Positions 11,279-21,987 of a stretch of 64,000 nt of DNA are shown here, piece after piece. The position numbers and the translations under genes are program-made. Under the pieces are notes generated by a model that saw nothing but the letters and a program-made list of their open reading frames with translations, did no database searches and was not told the DNA's origin. The stretch lies in contig OX393583.1 of assembly GCA_947652605.1 (NCBI GenBank), forward strand, positions 5,807,222 to 5,871,221, given 5' to 3'. Position 1 is the stretch's first letter. The number at the start of each line of letters is the position of its first letter. The stretch comes from Elmis aenea (taxonomy: Eukaryota; Arthropoda; Insecta; Coleoptera; Elmidae).

Positions 11279-12026
11279 TTTTCGGTAAAATGGGGTACAT
11301 TTTTAGCCTAAAATTAAAGTTGCAGCTCTTTTTATTCTTTTGTTAAAAAATTCTTTGAAAAATTACGACTTACGTCCATGGCCCACTTTAAAATATTTTA
11401 ATTGCCTTAGTAATACTAATAAAAATCGAGATAGCTCGAAAAATATTAACTTTAGGTATAGGACATGCTTAATAATTTCGAAAGACAATTAAATTCTCTA
11501 CAAGAAAATGTAAAAATATACAGGGTGTTGTGTTTAAGAAAAATGACTTATCGATGTTTAAAGTTTCACAAGTTTGACCAAGCGTAAAAAACACCCTGTA
11601 TAATATTTTTAAAATGTAGCTAGCGCAAAGTGTTAATTAATTTATTGTCAATCTAAATTTTAAACTAAATTTTACCGCTTTTTTAAATAACTTTAATGTA
11701 AAAAAAAAATTGACAGTGCTGTATCGCTCAAAATTTTCACAAAAACGTAAATTTTACGAAAACGTTTGACTTAAGACCCATATAACTTTTAACATTTTTT
11801 AAAGTAAATTTTAAGAGAAATCCAAAAATGTAAAAATATACAGGGTGTTCTATTTAAAAAAATTAAATTTTTTCATGTGCCGGTCAAACGAAACACCCTG
11901 TATATTTGTAAATAATTTTAGGTTATGTAGAAAATAGGTTCGCACAATATTTGTATTAAACATTTTTTGATATTTTCATTAATAAAGGAGCTATCGAAGA
12001 ATCTCAGGGTCGTGGTGCACCCTGTA

Positions 12027-12855
12027 TAGGTGGAAATGCTTAGTGGTACTTTGGACATATTTTTAATAATAAAAAACGCTTTATTTAAAAAATTGAAACG
12101 ATTTGTTTGTGGTGGGGACAAATGGGTTAAAGACCTGGTTTGCAAACCAAGAAAAAAAAGCATTTCCCAAAAAGTTGGGTTACTTTATTAACCTTGTGTG
12201 CATCGCTTTAAAGGGTGATCACCTTGGGCAAAATAATGCAACTTGGTAGATATGCAGTACCTTTCTAGCATAGGCCAGAAACTTATCGACACGCCCTCGT
12301 ATGTGTATGTTATGTATTTTTCCGTGAATGCATACAGTTGAAAGCAATTAGGTGTCACTTAATTAAACTAGACCAACCGACAAAGATATAACGAAGCAAT
12401 TTCTCAGCCATCTCATGACTCTTGAAAACAAAAAACTAAGAAACAAAATTGACTACGAGATTTCTCGGCGCATGTAAATCTCTTTCGCGATCGTAGAGTT
12501 TTGACGTATTCGAGAGGAAATGAAACGCCACCGAATGCAAAACGTATGCAATATATTATTATTCTGGTTTTTATTCTGTTTCCAGACGACTTCTCACCGA
12601 CTTGTATTAATATACATATGAAACATTACGTTCTGTATTGTTCTAAGCTACTGTCGTTTGTTATTGCTGTCTCAGGGTTGAGAATCGCGTGTGTTCAACT
12701 AGTTTGAATTGTCCTAAAATAATATTTGATGCAGGTTCTAAGTTTAAGTTCAAATACTCTTTTTTATGTTCCAAATCTGTCCTTTGCATGTTGTATAAAA
12801 ATATCTTTATCAATCCACGCTGTTTCAAGCCAATTATCAGTTATAATATATTAAG
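12027..12855. other. Gene-free stretch
   Basis: No coding motif or repeat recognised. The ORFs at about 12501-12907 are low complexity and lack any recognisable domain. Confidence 0.4.
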
Positions 12856-13035
12856 GGAACATTATTTTGCCGGTAAAATTATTGACAAAAGTTTGTTACT
12901 TTGGTAACATCCTGAGACAAAAGACATGACAAAATCCTGAGCCGAAGGCGAGGGATTTTGTCATTCATTTTGTCGAGGGATGTTACCTATAAGTAACAAA
13001 CTTGAGTTAAAATTTTTCCTGCAAAATAATGTTCC
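12856..13035. repeat. 180-bp two-stage foldback hairpin
   Basis: The outer stem pairs GGAACATTATTTTGC with GCAAAATAATGTTCC. It is followed inward by TTTGTTACTTTGGTAACATCC pairing imperfectly with GGATGTTACCTATAAGTAACAAA, then GACAAAATCCTGA pairing with GAGGGATTTTGTC, around the tip GAGCCGAAGGCGAG. The whole segment can fold into one long cruciform or RNA hairpin. It has no coding capacity and could be a compact MITE or the end structure of a larger element. Confidence 0.75.
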
Positions 13036-13105
13036 GAAATATATTTGATTAGACTATTTCCCAAATAAGATACCAAAAATAATTACAATCTTCGTTTATT
13101 ATTTG

Positions 13106-13282
13106 TTAACATTTTCGATAGCGTACCAACCTCTGTAGCGCATTTAAATCGTAACTCCTTTCCTTGCAAAAATTTTCAAATTGTTTCCATATTGACATTT
13201 TGGATGCAACAGTATTTTTGGGAGTTATATTTGCAACAGTTTTTTGTATTTCTTCTATGGAAGTTATTCCGAAACGGCTCAT
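13106..13282 (-). CDS. 58-aa ORF resembling a Crypton-type recombinase N-terminus
   Basis: An ATG at 13282 opens 58 codons to a TAA at 13106-13108. The peptide starts MSRFGITSIEEIQKTV, continues NITPKNTVASKMSIWKQFE and has NFCKERSYDLNAL. The pattern S/N-T-x-x-S-x-x-x-x-W-x-x-F-x-x-F/W-C-x-E is like the SAM-like N-terminal domain of Crypton and related eukaryotic tyrosine recombinases. The catalytic Arg-His-Arg-Tyr part is absent, so at best this is a truncated remnant or a short exon. Upstream on the same strand lie two CCAAT words (ATTGG on the plus strand at about 13429 and 13463), which may be coincidental. The resemblance is from memory and moderate. Confidence 0.4.
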   Translation of the reverse strand: MSRFGITSIEEIQKTVANITPKNTVASKMSIWKQFENFCKERSYDLNALQRLVRYRKC

Positions 13283-13499
13283 GTCAAATAATATATTTTA
13301 CAACTGTCAAACATCTGTAAACAAACAACCAGGTTGCTAAGGATATAATTGACATGACAACGGGATGTTTTCGCTATTTTGGAGGTGAAAAAATCCCTAG
13401 GGATTTTATCGCTTAAAAATGAACGTGATTGGTCAAAACATTAAGGCGTGACTATAATTTGACAAAGTGATTGGTTTATATCAGTTTATATGACCATGA

Positions 13500-13890
13500 G
13501 GGGAATAGTCAGTAGTAATATAACAAGTGCATTGGAAATTATCGATAATTTTTGGTAAATCTGGCCGAATGCAAGTTGAGCTGAAAAAAACACGAGTGCA
13601 CGAGTCTTACAATTTGATTCAGAAAAAAGTCGATTGTTGTTTTCTGAAAATATTGTAGACATCCTTAGCAATACATTTCTATCTTTAGTTTGTTTAAAAT
13701 CGGTCTTAAACAATTTTTTTTTACTCTTCATAATAACATTGCAATTTGTTTATTACAAACATCCAAAAATTTTGCAATGGTCTTTAAATTTTCTGAAATT
13801 GCAAAGACATAAGCGCCTACGCAATGCACTTTTGCTTCGTCGAAAAACGGCCTAAAACAAGTTTTACGACTCTTCAAAATTTTGTTAAAA
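13500..13890. repeat. Interspersed repeat H, copy 1
   Basis: TATAACAAGTGCATTGGAAATTAT at 13517 followed by GAATGCAAGTTGA recurs in the same orientation at 14985 (TATAACTCGTGCGTTGCAAAT, CATGCAAGTTGA). The part from about 13640 to 13880, with GTCGATTGTTG, TTTCTATCTTTAGTTTG and AAAATCGGTCTTAAACAA, is the inverse of 15085-15245. It is a non-coding mobile repeat of unknown class. Confidence 0.6.
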
Positions 13891-14259
13891 GTTTCAAGTG
13901 TATAACCTTATAATTTTTTGGGCAAAATTTCAAAAGTTTTTTAATTTTCGAGGGCGTTTTGACGCTTAAAATAGCTTCAAAAGTGGTCAAAAAAAATTAT
14001 GCTCTGCAGCAGGTTTTTTATCGACAATGACTACATTGAAAACTTTGACAAGGAATATCTTTTTTTTTTTTAAATTAGCGTCATAGTATTAAAGCTAAGT
14101 TTATCGATGTCCCAAGCTTCTATTTTCCTGGAACATAACGATTAATAAATTACCTAGCAACCTCAAACTATCTAAACAGTCGAGCGAACGCTCCAATTTT
14201 GCGTTTTTGATGTATTACATAATCATGAATGGAAATGGAACGAACAGTTAGCGGAACGT
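13891..14259. other. Gene-free stretch
   Basis: AT-rich with poly-T runs at about 14060. Nothing is recognised. Confidence 0.4.
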
Positions 14260-14405
14260 GGGACTGTCGCAAATCTCCTGGAATTCGGGAGTTTATCTTG
14301 TAGCTCTCTCTCGAGGGTGGGTGTCAAGTTGACGCAATTTACACCGATTCCTCCAAGGCATTCGATAAAGCGAACTGCGCAGTGCTTAGTTGTGGTCGAC
14401 TGTGA
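14260..14405 (+). pseudogene. LINE reverse transcriptase scrap (YTDSSKAFDK)
   Basis: About 145 bp retain TVANLLEFGS in one frame and, after a frameshift, VDAIYTDSSKAFDKANCAVL in the next, ending at TGA 14403. This is the conserved block of non-LTR reverse transcriptases with the first catalytic Asp in Y-x-D-F-S-K-A-F-D. It is an isolated LINE fragment of a type other than the Jockey copies in this window. Confidence 0.75.
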
Positions 14406-14603
14406 GGTTTGACTGAAATGGGAATTTGTTGTTGCGGCTCTTTAGCTATTTCGCGATAACCGGGTGGAATATGACTCTCATATTAACGTTCCTAGAAAAT
14501 TTGCAAACGATAATTACTAGGGAACACACGACACCTGTGGTTTTACTCCGAGAGTGCAGAAAGCGTGAAATAGCAAATAATTTACTGTGTGATCCAAAAA
14601 TAA

Positions 14604-14673
14604 ACAACTAACTTATTTCCTTGTACTTTTTCATTTGCCACACAACTAACTTATTTCCTTTTTCATTTGCCAT
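14604..14673. repeat. Short tandem duplication, 38-bp unit
   Basis: ACAACTAACTTATTTCCTT followed by TTTTCATTTGCCA occurs twice in a row. The first unit has five extra bases (GTACT) in the middle. Confidence 0.85.
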
Positions 14674-14974
14674 CCGATTTTTGCGAAAATTCCCTTCACC
14701 TGTCAAATTTGTGTTTTCAACCAATAAACATAGCTAATCATACACTGATTATACTTTTTGCAATTAACAGATTTTCATGCGTTTATTGGTCGAAAATATA
14801 AATTTGGAGAGGGAATTGAATATTTTGGTCTTGATAATTTTTTGACGAATTTCGGCGACCAGTAGGGTTACTTTAATATAGATTAAACCACACCCCTAAC
14901 GCACTATTCTGACAGTGGTTGTAAAATTTGACATAATGTACATTTAATTTGACAGGTAGGTTAGGTGAAGGAAA

Positions 14975-15415
14975 TTTTCTGACAAAATATAACTCGTGCG
15001 TTGCAAATAATCTACTTTTGACAAATCTTCACTCATGCAAGTTGAATCAGAAAAAATCTATCGTGCACTATTATTGTCTTAGAATTTTTTTAAAACTTTG
15101 AAGAGCTGTAAAAAATTGTTTAAGACCGATTTTAAACTAACTAAAGATAGAAATGTATTGCTAAGCATGTCTTCAATAGTTTCAAAAAATATGCAGACCA
15201 TCTCACAACAATCGACTTTTTTCTGAATAAAATTGTAAGACTATAAAACTTGAATTGGAACTTTTTTAAAATTTTGAGGAGCTGCAAAAAATTGTTTTAG
15301 GCCGTTTTTGAGCAAACCAAAGATAGGAGTGCATTGCTTGGAGTGTCTAACATTTTCAGAAAATATAAGACCATCCCAAAACAATCGACTTTTTTCTGAA
15401 TAAAATTGTAAGGCT
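14975..15415. repeat. Interspersed repeat H, copies 2 and 3 in tandem
   Basis: Two direct units of about 175 bp (about 15085-15245 and 15260-15415) each contain GAGCTG(T/C)AAAAAATTGTTT, an A-AGATAG-A word and CAATCGACTTTTTTCTGAATAAAATTGTAAG. The first unit is also the inverse of 13640-13880. No coding capacity was seen. Confidence 0.65.
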
Positions 15416-15418
15416 TTA

Positions 15419-15998
15419 CAGGGTGCCCATTTTTCTAATCTGTTGTATGGGTAACTCCGTTAATATTAAAGATACAGAAACGTTTAAATTAGCATATTTG
15501 CGCAGAATTTAAAAAGAAATTCGATGCCATTTTCAAATTTGACCTACGTTATCAACTTTTTAAAATACTTTTAAAAAACTGAAAAAGGTCGATTTTTTCA
15601 AACTTAAATAACTCCGTAAGCACATGAGCTGAAACAAAAATTAAAATTGGACTTTATACATATTTTTACGAGGATTTTAAATATGTTAACGAAATTTTCA
15701 TAGCACTCTCGATTTCCGAGTTATAACACAAACTTGCATTTTTTTAAATGGAAGTCATAGTTGGCTGTGGCCTTATTTAAAAGGTTATTTTTTTCTCGTT
15801 TTAATGATATAAGGTTATACTTTTTTTTTGTAGTTTTTTTTTTTTAATAACCAAAAATCAAACCAGAAGTGTGTGGGAGTTTGCGTATAAAAAGTTTAAA
15901 GTGTCCCTCCGGCCATTCAAATTAACCTAGATTTTGTAAAGGATATTTGTTTTAGCTTAAAAAAAAGAAGATTTTTCCAGTTTCTATATAAAACCCTG
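15419..15998. mobile_element. Mariner-type foldback element related to family D
   Basis: It starts at TA-type end CAGGGTGCCCATTTTTC and ends AAACCCTG|TA. Its interior at about 15690-15780 (GAGTTATAACACAAACTTGC, CATAGTTGGCTGTGGCC) is the inverse of 56105-56165 inside the complete D element. The two ends pair poorly, so the copy is degraded or a deletion derivative. Confidence 0.55.
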
Positions 15999-16154
15999 TA
16001 TATTTTGTATTATTTCGATGCTAAATCAAATTTTATATCAAGATGTACAAGGTTTTTGTACCTAAAATGAACCATTTTTGAGTAATACGTGACCACATTC
16101 TCCACAAAAGTGACATTTTTGAATCCTACGCAAGACAAATATTTCCATAGCTTC

Positions 16155-16290
16155 GTTACTAGTGCACATAAAAAAATGTTTCATATAGAACCTGTTCACG
16201 ATAAATGGTTGCATAACCTAAAATTATTTTCAACTATACCGAGCGTTTTGTTTTCGCGTTCCAGTATGCAACGTTCTTACTTTATGTAAC
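16155..16290. repeat. Fragment of foldback family B
   Basis: The phrase GCATAACCTAAAATTATTTTCAACTAT followed by a GTTTTGTTTTCGCG block matches the left arm of the B element at about 43225-43275. It is a degraded single arm. Confidence 0.6.
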
Positions 16291-16299
16291 ACCCTTTTC

Positions 16300-17078
16300 G
16301 CTTATCAATTCCCAACGAAAAATTCATAATTAATACAGTTGCAAGACACGTTCTTATTTCTTTTTCTAGAATGAAATTCTATTACTTGATTTTGTTTCTA
16401 ACAACAAACTATATGGTTAAGGTAGTGTTCTCCAAGGTATTCTGTGTACGTAAACAAACTCCCTAGACATCAAAAGAAGTTCGGTAGAAAACTCCAAGTT
16501 ACATTTGTTTAAAGCGAACTATCAAAACTTTTACGTCTTGTCCTGTTTCGTCCCGTCCAGGACAATGTGCATGGACGACGTTATGCTTTTATTTCCACTG
16601 CATACGAAAATATCCAATCATAATACAACACATACGTGGCGATTTTGTTTTGTTTTTCTCGTCGGCGACGCGGCGTTTTCGTCACGGGCAGTTTTGGAGC
16701 AGACGATGTTTTCTACTTTATTGTCAATAAACCGCCAAGTTGGAAGCTTTTCCATCTATCGACATGACCGGTGTGTAAAGAATGGCTTTTGCTAGAGACG
16801 TCGGAGAGTCGGTTATTGCCGGCCCGGACTTTCCTTCACCCCGTCCGGAGTTTATATAGAGCCAATTCTAGGACTTTTTATTATTAAATGTGTTGCTTTT
16901 AGTCCGGGGCGTCATACCGGACCGTGTTCACAATCCACTTTGTTAAATGGCGTTGTAAAATCTACCTACGTACTTAAGTGTTTTAGTTTGAACTTACCAC
17001 TTCAGTTAAGTCCTTCATATTACATAACGTATAGAACATGCGTTCAATATGGATAACACGAAAATTTATAATGTAGAA
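16300..17078. other. Gene-free stretch with a GC-richer patch
   Basis: From about 16510 to 16930 the DNA is richer in GC and has inverted words around CCCGGACTTTCC (about 16825) and AGTCCGGGGCG (about 16900). A 96-codon ORF at 16505-16795 has no recognisable domain, signal peptide or family motif, and I do not call it a gene. The patch could be an old transposon end or a regulatory region. Confidence 0.4.
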
Positions 17079-17322
17079 CAGGGGTTCTAAACCAGGGGTC
17101 CATGGAACCCCAAGGGGTGCGTGAAACTTCTACAGGGGGTATGCGTCAAATACAATGACGGGAAAAATTTATTGGTGGAGCGCAAGAATCAACAATTTTC
17201 GCACCAAATATTTTTTATACTGTGTGTTCTATGCATAAATAAGTTCTTTTGGAATGGACCAATTGACAAGGAGTACATGACGCTTCACAGTGAGGCCAAG
17301 GGGTACTAGTTCAGAACCATTG
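17079..17322. mobile_element. hAT-type MITE abutting the satellite
   Basis: The ends CAGGGGTTCTAAACCAG and, inverted, CAATGGTTCTGAACTAG pair as short hAT-like terminal repeats (CAG-GGTTCT-AAC). No 8-bp target duplication is found because the right side runs straight into the first satellite unit. The last 90 bp (17230-17319, ATGACGCTTCACAGTGAGG and neighbours) are duplicated at the far side of the array. Confidence 0.6.
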
Positions 17323-20171
17323 CGGTAAGGCAACACCCCGTATAAGATGCGATAACTAGAAAATTATTGAAGTCATGGTTCTAAAATCACCTGGACATAT
17401 TTAGCTAACATAGTCGAAGCCATTTTTATCAATTTTAGCAAAAGACGCCCAAGCGTCGGTACCTCTTTTGCAATATATACAACATATATGGATTGTAACG
17501 TAATACCGTAAGACAACACCACGTATAAGATACAATAACTAGAAAACTATTGAAGTCATGGTCCTAAAATCACCTGGACATGTTTAGTTAACATAGTCGA
17601 GCAGTTTTTGTCAATTTTACCAAAAGACGCCCAAGCGTCGGTACCTCTTTTGCAATATATACAGCATATATTGATGATAAGATTAATACCGTAAGACAAC
17701 ACCACGTATAAGATACAATAATTAGAAAACTATTAAAGTCATGGTCCTAAAATCACCTAGACATGTTTAGTTAACATAGTCGAAGCAGTTGTTGTCAATT
17801 TTACCAAAAGACGCCCAAGCGTCGGTACCTCTTTTGCAATATATACATCATAAATGGATGATAACATTAATACCGTAAGACAACACCCTGCACAAGATGC
17901 GATAACTAGAAAATTATTGAAGTCATGGTTCTAAAATTAGCTGGGCATGTTTAGCTAACATAGTCGAAGCCGTTTTTGTCAATTTTACCAAAAGACGCCC
18001 AAGCGTCGGTATCTCTTTTGCAATATATACTGCATATATGGATGATAACATTAATACCGTAAGACAACACCACGTATAAGATACAATAATTAGAAAACTA
18101 TTAAAGTCATGGTCCTAAAATCACCTGGACATGTTTAGTTAACATAGTCGAAGCAGTTTTTGTCAATTTTACCAAAAGACGCCCAAGCGTCGGTACCTCT
18201 TTTGCAATATATACAGCATATATTGATGATAAGATTAATACCGTAAGACAACACCACGTATAAGATACAATAATTAGAAAACTATTAAAGTCATGGTCCT
18301 AAAATCACCTGGACATGTTTAGTTAACATAGTCGAAGCAGTTTTTGTCAATTTTACCAAAAGACGCCCAAGCGTCGGTACCTCTTTTGCAATATATACAG
18401 CATATATTGATGATAAGATTAATACCGTAAGACAACACCACGTATAAGATACAATAATTAGAAAACTATTAAAGTCATGGTCCTAAAATCACCTGGACAT
18501 GTTTAGTTAACATAGTCGAAGCAGTTTTTGTCAATTTTACCAAAAGACGCCCAAGCGTCGGTACCTCTTTTGCAATATATACAGCATATATTGATGATAA
18601 TATTAATACCGTAAGACAACACCACGTATAAGATACAATAATTAGAAAACTATTAAAGTCATGGTCCTAAAATCACCTGGACATGTTCAGTTAACATAGT
18701 CGAAGCAGTTTTTGTCAATTTTACCAAAAGACGCCCAAGCGTCGGTACCTCTTTTGCAATATATACATCGTAAATGGATGATAACATTAATACCGTAAGA
18801 CAACACCCCGTATAAGATACAATAACTTGAAAATTATTGAAGTCATGGTTCTGAAATACCCTGAGCATGTTTAGCTTACATCGTCGAATTTATACTGCAT
18901 ATATGGATGATAACATTAATACCGTAAGACAACACTCCGTATAAGATACAATAATTAGAAAACTATTAAAGTCATGGTCCTAAAATCACCTGGACATGTT
19001 TAGTTAACATAGTCGAAGCAGTTTTTGTCAATTTTACCAAAAGACGCCCAAGCGTTGGTACCTCTTTTGCAATATATACTGCATATATGGTTAATAACAT
19101 TAATACCGTAAGACAACACCCTGTACAAGATGCGATAACTAGAAAATTATTGAAGTCATGGTTCTAAAATTAGCTGGGCATGTTTAGCTAACATAGACGA
19201 AGCCGTTTTTGTCAATTTTACCAAAAGACGCCCAAGCGTCGGTACCTCTTTTGCAACATATACTGCATATATGGTTAATAACATTAATACCGTAAGACAA
19301 CACCCTGTACAAGATGCGATAACTAGAAAATTATTGAAGTCATGGTTCTAAAATTAGCTGGGGATGTTAAGCCAACATAGTCGAAGCCGTTTTTGTCAAT
19401 TTTACCAAAAGACGCCCAAGCGTCGGTATCTCTTTTGCAATTTATACTGCATATATGGATGATAACATTAATACCGTAAGACAACACTCCGTATAAGATA
19501 CAATAATTAGAAAACTATTAAAGTCATGGTCCTAAAATCACCTGGACATGTTTAGTTAACATAGTCGAAGCAGTTTTTGTCAATTTTACCAAAAGACGCC
19601 CAAGCGTTGGTACCTCTTTTGCAATATATACTGCATATATGGTTAATAACATTAATACCGTAAGACAACACCCTGTACAAGATGCGATAACTAGAAAATT
19701 ATTAAAGTCATGGTTCTAAAATTAGCTGGGCATGTTTAGCTAACATAGACGAAGCCGATTTTGTCAATTTTACCAAAAGACGCCCAAGCGTCGGTATCTC
19801 TTTTGCAATATATACTCGATATATGGATGATAACAATACCACAAAATTATTGGTCATGGTTCTAAAATTACCAGGGCATGTTTAGCTAACCTAGTCGAAG
19901 CCGTTTTTGTCAATTTTACCAAAAGACGCCCAAGCGTCGGTACCTCTTTTACAATATATACCGCATATATGAATAATAACATTAATACCGTAAGACAACA
20001 CCCGTATAAGATACAATATGATAAAAATTATTAAAGTCATGGTTCTAAAATTACCAGGGCATGTTTAGCTAACATAGTCGAAGCCGATTTTGTCAATTTT
20101 ACCAAAATACGCCCAAGCGTCGGTACCTCTTTTGCAATATATACTCCATATATGGATGATAACATTATTAC
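17321..20171. repeat. 184-bp satellite array, about 16 units
   Basis: The landmark ACCGTAAGACAACACC recurs at 17505, 17688, 17872, 18056, 18240, 18424, 18608, 18792, 18921, 19105, 19289, 19473, 19657 and 19987, so the period is 184 bp (once 183), with one short 129-bp unit and one degraded unit near 19837. Two sequence types alternate in blocks: one with CCACGTATAAGATACAATAA and ACCTGGACATGTTTAGTTAAC, the other with CCCTGTACAAGATGCGATAAC and GCTGGGCATGTTTAGC. Units 18240-18791 are nearly identical, suggesting recent homogenisation. Nearly every unit keeps the small palindrome GACGC-CCAA-GCGTC. Open frames inside it are by-products of the repeat. Confidence 0.95.
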
Positions 20172-20275
20172 TATGCATAAATAAAAGTTCTTTTGAAATT
20201 GACTAAATGACAAGGGATACATGACGCTTCACAGTGAGGCCAAGGGGTACATTGATGGAAACTGGTTAAGAACCG
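20172..20275. repeat. Second copy of the hAT end, right of the satellite
   Basis: TATGCATAAATAA, GACAAGGGATACATGACGC and TTCACAGTGAGGCCAAGGGG repeat the 17230-17319 block in the same orientation, ending ACTGGTTAAGAACC. This gives the satellite a direct repeat on either side derived from one hAT end. Confidence 0.85.
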
Positions 20276-20875
20276 CTATCAAAGACGCATTTATTTAAAA
20301 CTTAACTTTCTGCAAATTGCTTGCCAACCTATACATGCCAAAGTATCTATCTAACGGTAATGTATACAATTTAAATACCGTCATTAAATTTTTATGCCTT
20401 CAAAATCTTAATTTAAATACATTTTGAATTTTTGTGAATTATGCATGAATAATTACTTTCAAAAATTCACTCTCAAAAGACTGAGTACGAAAAGCCCGCA
20501 AGGTTTTCATCAACTTTGCTTTAAACTTTTCCTTTATCGTATCTAACTTATTCATCAACGTTTAGATAATATCAAAAAAGTTTTAATGCTGTTTTTTTCA
20601 ATGCGAGACTGGGGAAGTTTTTATGAAGTTATTTTAAAGCAATATATGTGGACCGTATTATCGTATTGTGTATTGAATATGTGCTTTTGAAGAATCTGGA
20701 GAGGTTTCGTGATGTGACTATAATATTGTGGCAATTTTTTATTCTAACTACGTCTAACATGACGCGCGTGTCGTTATTATGATTTTTTTTTTGAGTGTAT
20801 TGAAAAAGGTGCTATAGTCACATCATTATCAGTAGTTTTTTTTTTTGAATAGTTCGCTAAGATAATAATTATATA
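20276..20875. other. Gene-free stretch with a small inverted pair
   Basis: No gene. GATGTGACTATA at about 20712 and TATAGTCACATC at about 20814 form a 12-bp inverted pair about 90 bp apart that might bound a tiny MITE. Otherwise AT-rich sequence. Confidence 0.4.
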
Positions 20876-21470
20876 CAGGGTGTGTATAAATTGGCGAAAG
20901 CGCTACACGTGGCGATGTTCTTCGTAATATTCTAAGTCGAAAATCTTAATACAAAAATGTTGTACCATGCTTCCTATGGCCTCAGGAACCATTTAAAGAA
21001 ACAAAAATTTGGCAACATTGCATCGATTGATTTGCGTTTGGACATTTTTTTATCAGCAATTTTTACTTAGGTATTTATAACATAGCTGCAAACTTTTAGG
21101 TATCGTCCAACACAAACTAGAAATAATTACGAGAAAAACAGAGATGACAGCTAATAACAATGTTGCCATATGTATTATTTTCATTCAAATCAGTGATTTA
21201 CATATTTTCAACACCTATTTTTTAAAGGAAAAACAATATCTAGGAAAAAATATTATTGCAAATTTATTTTTATTCCAAAACGCAGATTTTTCTTTAAAAA
21301 ATATTAAATAATAGGAGTAACGCTTTTTATAGGACTAAATGTCAAAACTTTGAGGACCTCCTGCAGACACAGCAAGCATGGTACAACATTTTCGTATTAA
21401 GATTTTCGACTTGGAATTTTACGAAGAACATCGCCACGTGTAGCGCTTCCACCAATTTATACACACCCTG
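20876..21470. mobile_element. Foldback element family A, complete copy
   Basis: 595 bp, flanked by TA. The left end CAGGGTGTGTATAAATTGG is the inverse of CCAATTTATACACACCCTG at the right, and the arms remain paired for roughly 80 bp, including GCGCTACACGTGG/CCACGTGTAGCGC. No ORF. The copy at 49770-50383 is the same element in the opposite orientation. It is presumably moved by a Tc1/mariner transposase, given the TA target. Confidence 0.9.
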
Positions 21471-21472
21471 TA

Positions 21473-21987
21473 TAATTTACAATTCGTGATAATATATTGT
21501 TTTACTCCTTTGGAATTCAAATAATTTTTTTTGGGGGCGGCAATTTAAAGGTACCACCCGGACTACAGATCTACCTACGGAGGAGGCCCTGGGCGAAAAT
21601 GACCGCACCAATCTGTTTTAACACCTTTTTTCATCTAATAACCACAACTCATTGCAGCATTTCACAAACGAACCAAATCTGGGCGCCTCATAAAAGCGAC
21701 GATCTTCACAAACCCGCGTTAAAAACACAAAATTAATGCAGAAAAACGATAAACCAAGTGCCCGCTCGAAGAATCAGAGACGTTTTAAAACTTTTCAGCT
21801 TGATCTGAGAGCAACATTTTCAATAATTCACGTATTCCAAAGCGAACTGCGTTCGCGGAGCGTAAATATTCGATGTAAAATCCTTTTTTAAACAAAATTG
21901 ATGGAACTAGGCATAAATTGCAGTGTCAAAGAAATAAAACGCTAACGTCCGACTGAAACAAGATAGAAGAAAAAATCGTGTACTCAC
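21473..21987. other. Gene-free stretch, probable intron left of the candidate exon
   Basis: GGGGGCGGCAATTTAAAGG at about 21534 resembles the GC-rich end of a hAT-like transposon. No other feature is recognised. On the minus strand this would be the start of the intron downstream of the candidate exon. Confidence 0.4.

Larger units (their letters stand above)
10122..12024. mobile_element. 1.9-kb palindromic Tc1/mariner-derived foldback element
   Basis: The left end TA|CAGGGTGCACCACGACC is the inverse of the right end GGTCGTGGTGCACCCTG|TA, and the two arms remain inverted copies over roughly 860 bp each, leaving a loop of about 175 bp (about 10990-11163). Nested within the arms are further CAGGGTGTT/AACACCCTG boundaries at about 10242, 10297, 10536 and 10607, each mirrored on the other side. 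Both arms carry the 3' end of the same transposase gene facing outward from the loop, so the palindrome was probably made by inverted duplication of the end of an autonomous mariner relative. TA flanks both ends. Confidence 0.85.

Noticed and set aside
16505..16795. 96-codon ORF in a GC-richer patch
   Set aside because: No domain or signal peptide could be recognised, and inverted words beside it suggest old transposon sequence.
17321..20171. Regular repeat with conserved palindrome, considered as a CRISPR-like array
   Set aside because: The whole 184-bp unit is conserved, there are no unique spacers, and the context is eukaryotic. It is a satellite.
18659..20222. ORFs of 61-69 codons within the satellite sharing a similar peptide
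   Set aside because: They are frames imposed by the repeated monomer and are not under any visible coding constraint.
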